Part shown: piece by piece, positions 5,788 to 12,067 of the stretch | How the letters are laid out: each line of letters begins with the position of its first letter | Position numbering within the stretch: position 1 is the first letter of the stretch | DNA from: Alphaproteobacteria bacterium | GTDB lineage: Bacteria > Pseudomonadota > Alphaproteobacteria > Caulobacterales > Maricaulaceae | NCBI GenBank assembly: GCA_030428405.1 | Contig: JAUIEH010000019.1 | Location: forward strand, 1 to 15,308 | DNA length: 15,308 nt | Direction of reading: 5' to 3' | The notes under the pieces: model-generated | Databases searched by the model: none | What the model saw: the letters and a program-made list of their open reading frames with translations, nothing else | Told to the model about the DNA's origin: nothing | Position numbers and translations under genes: made by a program

Positions 5788-6036
5788 TCAGAGCGTTCTG
5801 CACCCGCGCAGCTCGCGCGCCATGCGCGCCGCGCTCTTAGCCAGCGCGTCGAGCTGGTCAGCGGTCAGCGGCCTCGACGGATATCCGTCATAGGCCCCGT
5901 CCGCTGCGTCCTCGTAGAGAATGACGCTCGCCGTGCCGTCGTCATAGCGGGCGAGGTCGACGTCCTCGCTGACGCGAACGCGCGCTGCCGGCGTTTGCGC
6001 GGGCCGCTGGGGCAGGGTGTCGGGCTGGGCGGTCAT
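5788..6036 (-). CDS. 82-aa hypothetical protein coupled to the integrase
   Basis: ATG at 6036-6034 (MTAQPDTLPQRPAQ), with CAGGAGG five to six bases upstream. The start overlaps the integrase stop as ATGA, so translation is likely coupled. A longer frame reaching 6111 is only the integrase shadow. After a Pro/Gln-rich N terminus comes VRVSEDVDLARYDDGTASV, then an acidic middle (YEDAADGAYDGYPS), then a C-terminal helix TADQLDALAKSAARMARELR. No DNA-binding motif or membrane segment is plain. Proteins made with an integrase are sometimes recombination directionality factors, but those are usually basic and this one is acidic in the middle, so the function stays open. Confidence 0.65.
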   Translation of the reverse strand: MTAQPDTLPQRPAQTPAARVRVSEDVDLARYDDGTASVILYEDAADGAYDGYPSRPLTADQLDALAKSAARMARELRGCRTL

Positions 6037-7337
6037 GACGCCTCCTGTTTGACGGCCGCGCGCTGAGGGGCGGTCGCAGGCTCGCCGAGCGATACGACGT
6101 GCTCGGCCCATTGATTGAGCGCCGCGCGGCGCTCAGAGAGAAACTGGTAAAGCTGATAGACGGCCGCGACGCCGGATATCTCACGCGAGCGGTGGTCCAG
6201 GATCAGCTCAGCGATGTGCAGCGGCACGCCGTTGCGGCCGAGCGTTGACGACAACGCACGCCGCAGGTCGTGCGGTTGCCAGTGCTTAAGGGGAGGGAGC
6301 CCGTCCTTCGCCCGCAGCGCGTCGGCCGCGTTGCGCCACGCGGTGCGAAACTTCGACAGCCCGCTCATCGGCCGCGGAGAGCCGTTGCGGCCGATGCGGC
6401 CGCCCCAAAACACGAACGGGACCGACACGAGCACGGCCCGGCGCTCATCGCTTTCGCAAGCCTCGATTTCCGCGCGCCGCCGCGCCATCTCACCGACCAG
6501 CACATCGACCAGCGCCGGCGCGAGCGGCGTGATCCACTCCTCGTCCATTTTCATGGACTCGCCGGGCTGGCGCCACTCAGGCTGAGCGCCGCCGAGATTG
6601 GCGAGGTGGTCGGCCTCCATCTGAGCGACCGAGCTGATGCGCTGCCCGGTGAGCACGAGCGTCTGTGCAAACGCCTGCCAAGGCGGCTCTAGCGCGAAGG
6701 TCGCCCGCCATATATATCCCAGCTCTGCGTCATCAGGCCGGCGGCGCCGGCGCTGACGCTCAGCGGGCGGCGCGACGCGGCGGACAGGGTTCTCCGCGAT
6801 TAGCCGCTCGGTGACGAACCACTCGAACACAGGGCCGAGCATCGCGTGAACATTTGTCGCCATGTGCGGCGCGCCGCGCTTCACGATCGCGGCGAGCGCC
6901 TCGCGAATATCATCCTCGGTGACGGAGTCGAGCGGGCGCTTCAGGATCCGCGCGCAGTTTTTTTCGATCGCCATGCGCGTCTCGCGCGCGTAGCGGTTCC
7001 GCTTTTTGAGCGGTACGGCGGTGTCGAAATAGAGCGCGACCGCATCGCCGAAGGAGAGGGCGCCGCGCGCGGCGCGCGGCCGAGAGAAGTCATCACCGCG
7101 CTCCGCGCTCCGTCGCAGCGCCTTGGCCTCCTCACGCGCCGCAGCCGCGCTGAAGGCGGGATAAGTGCCGATCACGGCCTCGCGAACCACACGCTTGATC
7201 CGCGCGCGAAAAATGAACGTCGCAGCGCCGTTGGGCGACTTGCGCACGCCGAAGCCGGCCAGCTTATCGTCCCAAAAGGTGCAGCGCTTCTCGACGCTCA
7301 GCGCCCGGACGAACCGCTCAGAGATATTGACCTTCAC
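6033..7337 (-). CDS. tyrosine site-specific recombinase (prophage integrase)
   Basis: 434 aa. It catalyses integration and excision at the neighbouring tRNA-Thr att site by strand exchange through a phosphotyrosine link. N-terminal residues 1-90 are the arm-DNA-binding domain of the DUF4102/P4-type integrases (WDDKLAGFGVRKSPNGAATF, VIGTYPAFSAAAAREEA). A core-binding helical domain follows at about 95-185. The catalytic domain shows Arg233 (LTGQRISSV), a probable Lys263 (SMKMDEEW), HDLRR with His356 and Arg359, His382 (LILDHRS) and nucleophile Tyr394 (VAAVYQLY). It starts with GTG at 7337-7335, about 165 bases from the tRNA fragment, in the usual position for an att-proximal integrase. Full length, no frameshift seen, so probably active. 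Confidence 0.93.
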   Translation of the reverse strand: MKVNISERFVRALSVEKRCTFWDDKLAGFGVRKSPNGAATFIFRARIKRVVREAVIGTYPAFSAAAAREEAKALRRSAERGDDFSRPRAARGALSFGDAVALYFDTAVPLKKRNRYARETRMAIEKNCARILKRPLDSVTEDDIREALAAIVKRGAPHMATNVHAMLGPVFEWFVTERLIAENPVRRVAPPAERQRRRRRPDDAELGYIWRATFALEPPWQAFAQTLVLTGQRISSVAQMEADHLANLGGAQPEWRQPGESMKMDEEWITPLAPALVDVLVGEMARRRAEIEACESDERRAVLVSVPFVFWGGRIGRNGSPRPMSGLSKFRTAWRNAADALRAKDGLPPLKHWQPHDLRRALSSTLGRNGVPLHIAELILDHRSREISGVAAVYQLYQFLSERRAALNQWAEHVVSLGEPATAPQRAAVKQEAS

Positions 7338-7503
7338 GCCGCGCCCGCCGCCTGCCTATCACCTGCACACCGCGTCAAACGACATTCCATGTGGGTCGCG
7401 TGCGCGTCGATGAGCGTTCAAGTGCGCCTATTCGTTAACGCCGTCAAGAGTCTGTTAAGACTTGGGGGCGGATCGCCTGACAGGACGGATCGCATGCCTA
7501 GAA
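7338..7503. promoter_or_regulatory. integrase upstream / att-arm region
   Basis: Lies between the integrase start and the tRNA-derived core. It holds a direct repeat CGGATCGC at 7469-7476 and 7486-7493. A dyad AGTCT-GTTA-AGACT sits at 7449-7462. GGGTCGCGTG (7393-7402) recurs exactly inside the tRNA fragment (7516-7525). These are the kind of elements an integrase and accessory proteins would bind. I could not fix a promoter: TTGACG boxes on the minus strand lack a well-spaced -10. Confidence 0.4.
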
Positions 7504-7548
7504 TTCGTAATGCGGGGGTCGCGTGTTCGAGTCACGCAGGCGGCACCA
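7504..7548 (+). tRNA. 3' fragment of tRNA-Thr(CGU); prophage attachment core (attR-like)
   Basis: The sequence is exactly the 3' part of a tRNA. Anticodon loop TTCGTAA with CGT at 7506-7508, 3' strand of the anticodon stem TGCGG (7511-7515), variable loop GGGTC, T arm GCGTG-TTCGAGT-CACGC with a perfect 5-bp stem, acceptor 3' strand AGGCGGC, discriminator A and CCA (7546-7548). The five bases before the loop (TAGAA) do not pair with TGCGG, and no D arm or 5' acceptor strand (GCCGCCT) is present upstream. This is a truncated tRNA left at the phage/host junction, not a functional gene. The crossover probably lies at or near base 7503 in the anticodon arm. Confidence 0.9.
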
Positions 7549-7753
7549 CCTTTCTCATCGACAACTCGGACGATAGAGGCGCCGAGGCCGACCGAAGGCG
7601 TCGGCCCTGACATGAGGCGGAAAGCGCGAATATGCGCGCCGCTCTGATTGCGTCGCGTGCGGCTGTCGCACGCCCCCTGAACGTTCCTGACATCCACGAC
7701 TGTGCCGACCCCTGCGCCTTGAGCCGCGCATGTCGCCCTGCGGAGAGACGCTG
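7549..7753 (+). other. 205-base gap after the att site, with two hairpins
   Basis: No gene is supported. A 7-bp hairpin GGCCGAC/GTCGGCC (7586-7606) stands about 38 bases after the tRNA CCA and could be the original tRNA terminator, but no T-run follows. A second 7-bp hairpin GCGTGCG/CGCACGC (7655-7673) has a 5-base loop. The promoter of the downstream gene should lie here but no clear -35/-10 pair is seen. Confidence 0.45.
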
Positions 7754-9679
7754 ATGCCGTCATCCAACCGCCGCCCGCAACGGACGGCAAATCCTCACCG
7801 GACGCTCGGTCCTGTGCCTGATCTCGAACGCCACCTTCCTGAGGAGTGGTGGAAGTCGCTGTTCGACGCCGTTTATCTGAAGACGGACGGAGACGTGTAC
7901 GAGAACGCCGAGGCCACCGCCGCGGATGTCGACCGCGTCGTCGCCGCGCTCGAACCGGCGCGCGAGGATGCGATCCTGGATGTGTGCTGCGGGCAGGGAC
8001 GTCATGCGCTCGAACTCGCCCGGCGCGGTCACCGCCATGTCGCGGGCATCGACCGCTCGCGCTACCTCATCCGGCTGGCGCGCCGGCGCGCGCGCGACGC
8101 CAAGCTCGACGTTCAGTTTCACGAAGGCGATGCGCGCAAAATCGCGCTCGGCGAGAGCCGCTTCGACGTCGCCTATTCCATCGGCAATTCCTTCGGCTAT
8201 TTCGATCGCGAGGAAGACGATCTTGGCGTGCTCACGGCGGTCAAGCGCGTGCTTAAATCGCGCGGCCGCTTCGCGCTGGACGTCTCCGACGGCGCCTGGA
8301 TGCGCGACCATTTCGAGCCGCGCAGTTGGGAATGGATCGATGCGGATCATTTCGTGTGCCGCGAGCGCGGCCTCTCATCCGACCGCGACCGGCTGATTTC
8401 GCGCGAAGTGGTCGTGCATGCCGATCGCGGCGTCATCGTCGACCAGTTCTACGCCGAACGCCTTTACGACGCTGAGCGGCTGGGCGCGCTCCTTGAACGC
8501 GCCGGCTTCGATGAAATCGAAGTCCAGCCCGCGATGGAAACCGCCTCCAGCCGGGGCGAGGACCTCGGCCTGATGAGCCAGCGCCTCTTCGTCACGGCGC
8601 GCGCGCCGGCCAAGAAGAAGCGCAAGGCGGAAACCGGCGAGAAGGTCACCGTCGCGGTAATTCTCGGCGATCCGCGCATGCCCGACGAGGTCAAGCGCGG
8701 CGGCCAGTTCAACGAAGAAGACTTTGCAACGATCGAAAAGCTGAAATCCGCACTGAGCGAGCTTGAGCGCTATCGCTTCGTCTATCTCGACGATCACGCC
8801 ACGCTGCTCGACGATCTGCGCAAGCTCGATGCTTCGCTGGTGCTTAATCTGTGTGATGAGGGCTATCAGAATGACGCCCTTCGCGAGCTGCACGTGCCCG
8901 CCGTCATGGAGATGCTGGGCACGCCCTATACGGGCGCGGGCCCGACCGCATTGGGCTTGTGCTACAACAAGGCGCTGGTGCGCGCGATCGCGGCCGCGTT
9001 CGACGTTCCGACGCCGCTTGAGACGTATACGGACGCCGATGACCACAGCGCCACTCTGCCAAGCGTGTTTCCAGCGCTCGTCAAGCCGGCCATGGGCGAC
9101 AGCTCGCTCGGCATCACCAAGGACGCCGTCGTCTCAACGCCCAACCAGATGGTCGCGCGCGTGGCCGAGCTGCGAAAGCTTCTGCCGGGCCGTCCGATCC
9201 TCATTCAGGAGTTCCTGACGGGCGCGGAATACACGGTCGGCCTAGTGGGCAATCCGGGCGCCGAGCTGGTGGCGCTGCCGATCCTCGAAGTCGACTATTC
9301 AGGTCTCGACGAGGGTCTGCCGAAAATTCTGGGGTATGAGTCCAAATGGGAGCCGGATTCGCCGTACTGGACCGGCATCGCCTATCGCGAGGCCGAGCTG
9401 GACGATGAAACGCGGCGCGCGCTGATCAGCTGGTCGATGACCTTGTTCGAGCGTCTGGAGTGTCGCGATTATGCGCGTTTCGACTTCCGCGCGGACGCCG
9501 ACGGCCAGATCAAGCTTCTTGAGGTCAATCCGAACCCAGGCTGGTGCTGGGACGGCAAGATGAACCTGATGACCGAAATGGCTGGTCGTCGGTACTCGGA
9601 CTTTTTAGGCCAGGTCCTCGGCGCCGCCGAGCGGCGCTATGCGGCGCAGGCCGCATCGATCGAATTAGCAGAGAGATGA
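7754..9679 (+). CDS. fusion of SAM-dependent methyltransferase and D-Ala-D-Ala-ligase-like ATP-grasp enzyme
   Basis: 641 aa from the ATG at 7754, which has GGAGA about 8 bases upstream; an in-frame ATG at 7730 lacks a site. N-terminal half: class I methyltransferase with motif I ILDVCCGQGRHALELA (from about residue 74), acidic end of strand 2 GIDRS (about 98-102), HEGDARK (about 123-129) and FDVAYSIGNSFGYF. A Lys-rich linker (about 286-292) joins it to an ATP-grasp half like D-Ala-D-Ala ligase: VILGD, NLCDEG (about 365-370), TPYTGAG, ALVKPAMGDSSLG with ATP-binding Lys444, IQEFLTGAEYTVGL, RFDFR and the metal-binding LLEVNPNPG. All core ATP-grasp positions look intact. It probably joins a carboxylate to an amine with ATP and methylates a related substrate. 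It is unlikely to be the housekeeping Ddl. Substrates unknown. Confidence 0.85.
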   Translation: MPSSNRRPQRTANPHRTLGPVPDLERHLPEEWWKSLFDAVYLKTDGDVYENAEATAADVDRVVAALEPAREDAILDVCCGQGRHALELARRGHRHVAGIDRSRYLIRLARRRARDAKLDVQFHEGDARKIALGESRFDVAYSIGNSFGYFDREEDDLGVLTAVKRVLKSRGRFALDVSDGAWMRDHFEPRSWEWIDADHFVCRERGLSSDRDRLISREVVVHADRGVIVDQFYAERLYDAERLGALLERAGFDEIEVQPAMETASSRGEDLGLMSQRLFVTARAPAKKKRKAETGEKVTVAVILGDPRMPDEVKRGGQFNEEDFATIEKLKSALSELERYRFVYLDDHATLLDDLRKLDASLVLNLCDEGYQNDALRELHVPAVMEMLGTPYTGAGPTALGLCYNKALVRAIAAAFDVPTPLETYTDADDHSATLPSVFPALVKPAMGDSSLGITKDAVVSTPNQMVARVAELRKLLPGRPILIQEFLTGAEYTVGLVGNPGAELVALPILEVDYSGLDEGLPKILGYESKWEPDSPYWTGIAYREAELDDETRRALISWSMTLFERLECRDYARFDFRADADGQIKLLEVNPNPGWCWDGKMNLMTEMAGRRYSDFLGQVLGAAERRYAAQAASIELAER

Positions 9680-9762
9680 GAGCAGCGTTGCGAAAAACGT
9701 ATGGATGCAATTTCGGCCAGCGAGAAGTTCGGACGTCGATTGCCGCTTCGTAGCGTGTTTGC

Positions 9763-10017
9763 TCAGCCCTCTGTCGACTTATTCGAATGAGAACTTGTCT
9801 GAGCGCGAGGCGCGCGACCGCGTTTGTGTCTGCGTGTTCCCCAACGAAGCAGCGCGAGAAAGAAGATTGCCACAAATCCAAAAACGAAAACGGAGACTAA
9901 TGCGACGGTCGGCGCAGACTGAAAAAACGGCGAAAATAACAATACAAAGAATAATATCATTGCAGCAGCAGCATAAACTCCGAATGCCTCTATCAAACTA
10001 AAATACCATTTTATCAT
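9763..10017 (-). CDS. small two-helix membrane protein (84 aa)
   Basis: The frame encodes MIKWYFSLIEAFGVYAAAAM, a hydrophobic run FFVLLFSPFF, then VALVSVFVFGFVAIFFLALL, and a basic, polar tail (RWGTRRHKRGRAPR). Two clear transmembrane segments with positive residues after the second look like a genuine small membrane protein rather than a random frame. Base composition here is AT-richer than the flanks. The ribosome-binding site is weak (GGTGA about 11 bases upstream of ATG), which keeps confidence moderate. Family not recognised. It stands alone in an accessory patch between the methyltransferase fusion and the next leftward gene. Confidence 0.5.
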   Translation of the reverse strand: MIKWYFSLIEAFGVYAAAAMILFFVLLFSPFFQSAPTVALVSVFVFGFVAIFFLALLRWGTRRHKRGRAPRAQTSSHSNKSTEG

Positions 10018-10270
10018 TTTGAATTGTTCACCAAGTAGCGGTCGTTCGAATTATTCGAATAGCGTACAGAGAGACATTACCATTTGTTGCTGTCGGTGTG
10101 GATAAACGGCCTGTGCCTGGAATTCTTTTGTTGATGGTCGTTGTTATGCGATCTGGCAGCTTTGCGCATCGTGCATTCGTTGGAGCTCTGACACAAGATT
10201 CGAGACGCCAGACACATATCGTTTAATTCGTGCAATCGTGTCGCGCCATCATTCGAGCAAGAACACAAAC
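10018..10270. other. AT-richer non-coding stretch
   Basis: No convincing gene; a 63-codon minus-strand frame here has atypical composition and no ribosome-binding site. It contains GTTCGAATTATTCGAATAG (10044-10062), with two TTCGAA palindromes. The 10-mer TTATTCGAAT at 10051-10060 repeats exactly at 9779-9788, on the other side of the membrane ORF. Confidence 0.4.
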
Positions 10271-10302
10271 GGCCGGCCCCGCGCGGCGGTGCGGGGCCGG
10301 CC
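10271..10302 (-). terminator. strong Rho-independent terminator
   Basis: A perfect 12-bp GC-only stem, GGCCGGCCCCGC / GCGGGGCCGGCC, encloses an 8-base loop. On the minus strand it is followed by GTTTGTGTTCTT, a T-rich tail. It lies about 30 bases past the stop of the leftward gene at 10331-10705, the expected place. On the plus strand the tail is poor (TTGAGC), so it acts mainly leftward. Confidence 0.85.
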
Positions 10303-10330
10303 TTGAGCTCAGCGGCTAGCGGGGCGGGCG

Positions 10331-10705
10331 CTAGCCGGCCGAGCAGAACTCAACTTCACGCAGATCAATCGCCGGCGGGATGCCGAACGAGGCGGGCGGC
10401 GCCTCGGCGCACTCCACACGCGCAAACTCGCGCGGGCGGACGCGGATGGCTTCAGCGGCGAGACGCGCCTGACGCTCGGCGATCGCCGCCTTGACCCGGT
10501 CAAGGTCAGGGATGGGCGGGATTTCGACCCAGCCGCGGGGATGCAACTCGGGCGCGGACTTATCGCAGGGCGCGTAGAACCCGGTATGGGGCTCGAAGCG
10601 GCAGGCCTTGGCGGCGTAGCGGCCGGCGTTTGCGCCGGTCAGCTCGAACAGGACAAGGATGTCGCGGTCACGCTGGGCGGTGTCGATGGGCTTCCATTCC
10701 GTCAT
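10331..10705 (-). CDS. phage-style small protein with 'W-x-P-I-x-T-A' start
   Basis: 124 aa, ATG at 10705-10703 with GGAG about 10 bases upstream, ending just before a strong terminator: a self-contained single-gene unit. The opening MTEWKPIDTAQRDRDILVLF matches the 'W-x-P-I-x-T-A-P-x-D' opening of a large set of short proteins encoded by phages and bacterial accessory regions (DUF551-like as I recall). The middle (ACRFEPHTGFYAPCDK, HPRGWVEIP) fits the beta-rich part of such proteins ending in a W-x-P strand. The C-terminal third (helix DRVKAAIAERQARLAAEAI, then a Pro-rich end) is an extra segment. Function unknown. It lies outside the tRNA-bounded prophage, perhaps as a remnant of an older element. 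Confidence 0.75.
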   Translation of the reverse strand: MTEWKPIDTAQRDRDILVLFELTGANAGRYAAKACRFEPHTGFYAPCDKSAPELHPRGWVEIPPIPDLDRVKAAIAERQARLAAEAIRVRPREFARVECAEAPPASFGIPPAIDLREVEFCSAG

Positions 10706-10900
10706 TTTCTCTTTCTCCGATTAGCTCGTCGGTGTTTCTTATATGTTCTTGTTATGTCCGCAGATATTTAACAGCGCGTAAATGCGCTGGCGCATGGTTT
10801 CTGGAACAAGGCGCCGCAAGGCGCAGGGGCTGTCGCGGCGGGCGAATTCGGAAATGATGGGAGCAGGCAGCGCCACGATGCGGCGCGGGGGGATGGCGCG
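10706..10900. promoter_or_regulatory. divergent intergenic region with 11-base-period repeat
   Basis: Separates the leftward small gene from the rightward dehydrogenase, so promoters for both should lie here. TATAAG on the minus strand (about 10738-10743) may be a -10 for the leftward gene. Around it GTTTCTTATAT, GTTCTTGTTAT and GTCCGCAGATA follow in tandem every 11 bases (about 10733-10765). This resembles, imperfectly, the GTTC-N7-GTTC LexA site of alphaproteobacteria. The rest is GC-rich with no clear promoter. Confidence 0.3.
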
Positions 10901-12061
10901 ATGTCGATTTCGAAGTGCTTCACGACGGCGGATTTTCGCGCGCGCGCCAAGAGCGCTCTGCCGGCGCCCTTGTTCCACTACATTGACGGCGGCGCGGATG
11001 ATGAGTGGACGCTGACGCGCAACACGGTCGCGTTTTCCGGCTATCAGCTCATCCCGCGCGCGCTGAACGACATCTCCAAGATCGACCTTTCGACCAAAGT
11101 GCTCGGCGCGGAAATGTCGATGCCGGTGTTTTTATCGCCCACCGGCATGTCGCGCCTGTTCCACCACGACAAGGAGCCCGCGGTCGCGCGCGCAGCGTCC
11201 AAGGCCGGCGTGATGTATTCGCTCTCGACCATCGCCACGACGACGATCGAAGATGTCGCTGCGGCCGCGCCGGGCTCGAAAATGTATCAGGTCTATATCT
11301 TCAAAGACCGTGAACTGACGAAAGAGTTCGTCGCGCGCTGCAAGGCCGCCGGCTACACTGCGATGTGCCTGACCGTGGACACGCCCATCGCCGGCAATCG
11401 CGAGCGTGATCTGCGCTTCGGCATGACCATGCCGCCGCAATGGTCGCTGGAAAGCCTCGCGAGCTTTGCGGCTCATCCCGGCTGGGCGTGGCATTACCTG
11501 CGCGATTCAAATTTCGAAATCGCCAATGTCGCCCACCGTCAGGGCGCGCTTTCCGAAGAAGGCGCCATGGGCCTGATGGCCTATGTGAATTCGCAGTTCG
11601 ACCGCTCGCTGACCTGGGATGACGCGGAATGGCTGGCGCGGGAATGGGGCGGACCGTTCGCCATCAAGGGCCTCATGGACGTGGACGACGCCAAGCGCGC
11701 CGTCAGCATTGGCGCGAGCGCGATCATGATCTCCAATCATGGCGGACGGCAGCTCGACGGCGCGCCTGCGCCCGTAGACAGAGTGGCTCCCATGCGCGAC
11801 GCCATCGGCGATGCGCTGGAGTTGATCGTCGATGGCGGCGTGCGCCGCGGCGGCCATGTCCTCAAAGCGCTCGCACTGGGCGCGACGGCGTGCTCGGTCG
11901 GTCGGCCTTATCTCTACGGATTGGCGGCCGGCGGCGAGGCGGGCGTTGCGCGCGTGCTGCAGCTCTTCCGTGAACAAATCGAACGCGACATGGCGCTCGT
12001 CGGACGCGCCTCGATAAAAGACCTGGACGCCGCAGCGATTGAGCGCGTGCCCGGCATGTAG
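10901..12061 (+). CDS. FMN-dependent L-2-hydroxy-acid dehydrogenase (LldD / glycolate oxidase family)
   Basis: 386 aa, the usual family length. It oxidises an L-2-hydroxy acid (most often L-lactate or glycolate) to the 2-oxo acid with FMN as cofactor. In LldD-type enzymes electrons pass on to the membrane quinone pool. Family residues are all present: Tyr27 (HYIDGGADDEWT), Tyr132 (YQVYIFKD), Asp160 (LTVDTP), Lys256 (AIKGLMD), catalytic His280 and substrate-binding Arg283 in SNHGGRQLDGAPAP, and the FMN-phosphate segments IVDGGVRRG and GRPYLYG. The start ATG has GGGGGGA about 8 bases upstream. No membrane helix is visible. Substrate cannot be told from sequence alone, so no gene symbol. Its stop is only 6 bases from the convergent gene. 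Confidence 0.92.
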   Translation: MSISKCFTTADFRARAKSALPAPLFHYIDGGADDEWTLTRNTVAFSGYQLIPRALNDISKIDLSTKVLGAEMSMPVFLSPTGMSRLFHHDKEPAVARAASKAGVMYSLSTIATTTIEDVAAAAPGSKMYQVYIFKDRELTKEFVARCKAAGYTAMCLTVDTPIAGNRERDLRFGMTMPPQWSLESLASFAAHPGWAWHYLRDSNFEIANVAHRQGALSEEGAMGLMAYVNSQFDRSLTWDDAEWLAREWGGPFAIKGLMDVDDAKRAVSIGASAIMISNHGGRQLDGAPAPVDRVAPMRDAIGDALELIVDGGVRRGGHVLKALALGATACSVGRPYLYGLAAGGEAGVARVLQLFREQIERDMALVGRASIKDLDAAAIERVPGM

Positions 12062-12067
12062 CGCGTC

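Larger units (their letters stand above)
1..7548. mobile_element. right portion of a tailed-phage prophage integrated at tRNA-Thr
   Basis: Contiguous tail, lysis and integration genes end at a tRNA 3' fragment that forms the right boundary. The left part (head, packaging, replication and regulation genes, attL and the rebuilt tRNA) lies outside the window. Every recognisable phage gene here is intact, so the element may be inducible. No transposase or insertion interrupts it. Confidence 0.88.

Noticed and set aside
7338..7460. Sigma-70 promoter for the integrase (TTGACG boxes on the minus strand)
   Set aside because: No -10 element at acceptable spacing; not called as a feature.
7586..7606. 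Clear terminator of the tRNA
   Set aside because: The 7-bp stem is real but lacks a T tract, so it is reported only as a hairpin within the gap.
8375..9046. 223-codon minus-strand frame within the methyltransferase/ATP-grasp gene
   Set aside because: Shadow frame opposite a gene with intact motifs; common in GC-rich DNA.
7754..9679. Methyltransferase/ATP-grasp gene as phage cargo
   Set aside because: It lies beyond the tRNA 3' end and CCA, on the host side of the boundary.
10077..10268. 63-codon minus-strand frame
   Set aside because: Atypical Cys/His/Asn-rich composition, no ribosome-binding site and no family resemblance; probably chance in AT-richer DNA.
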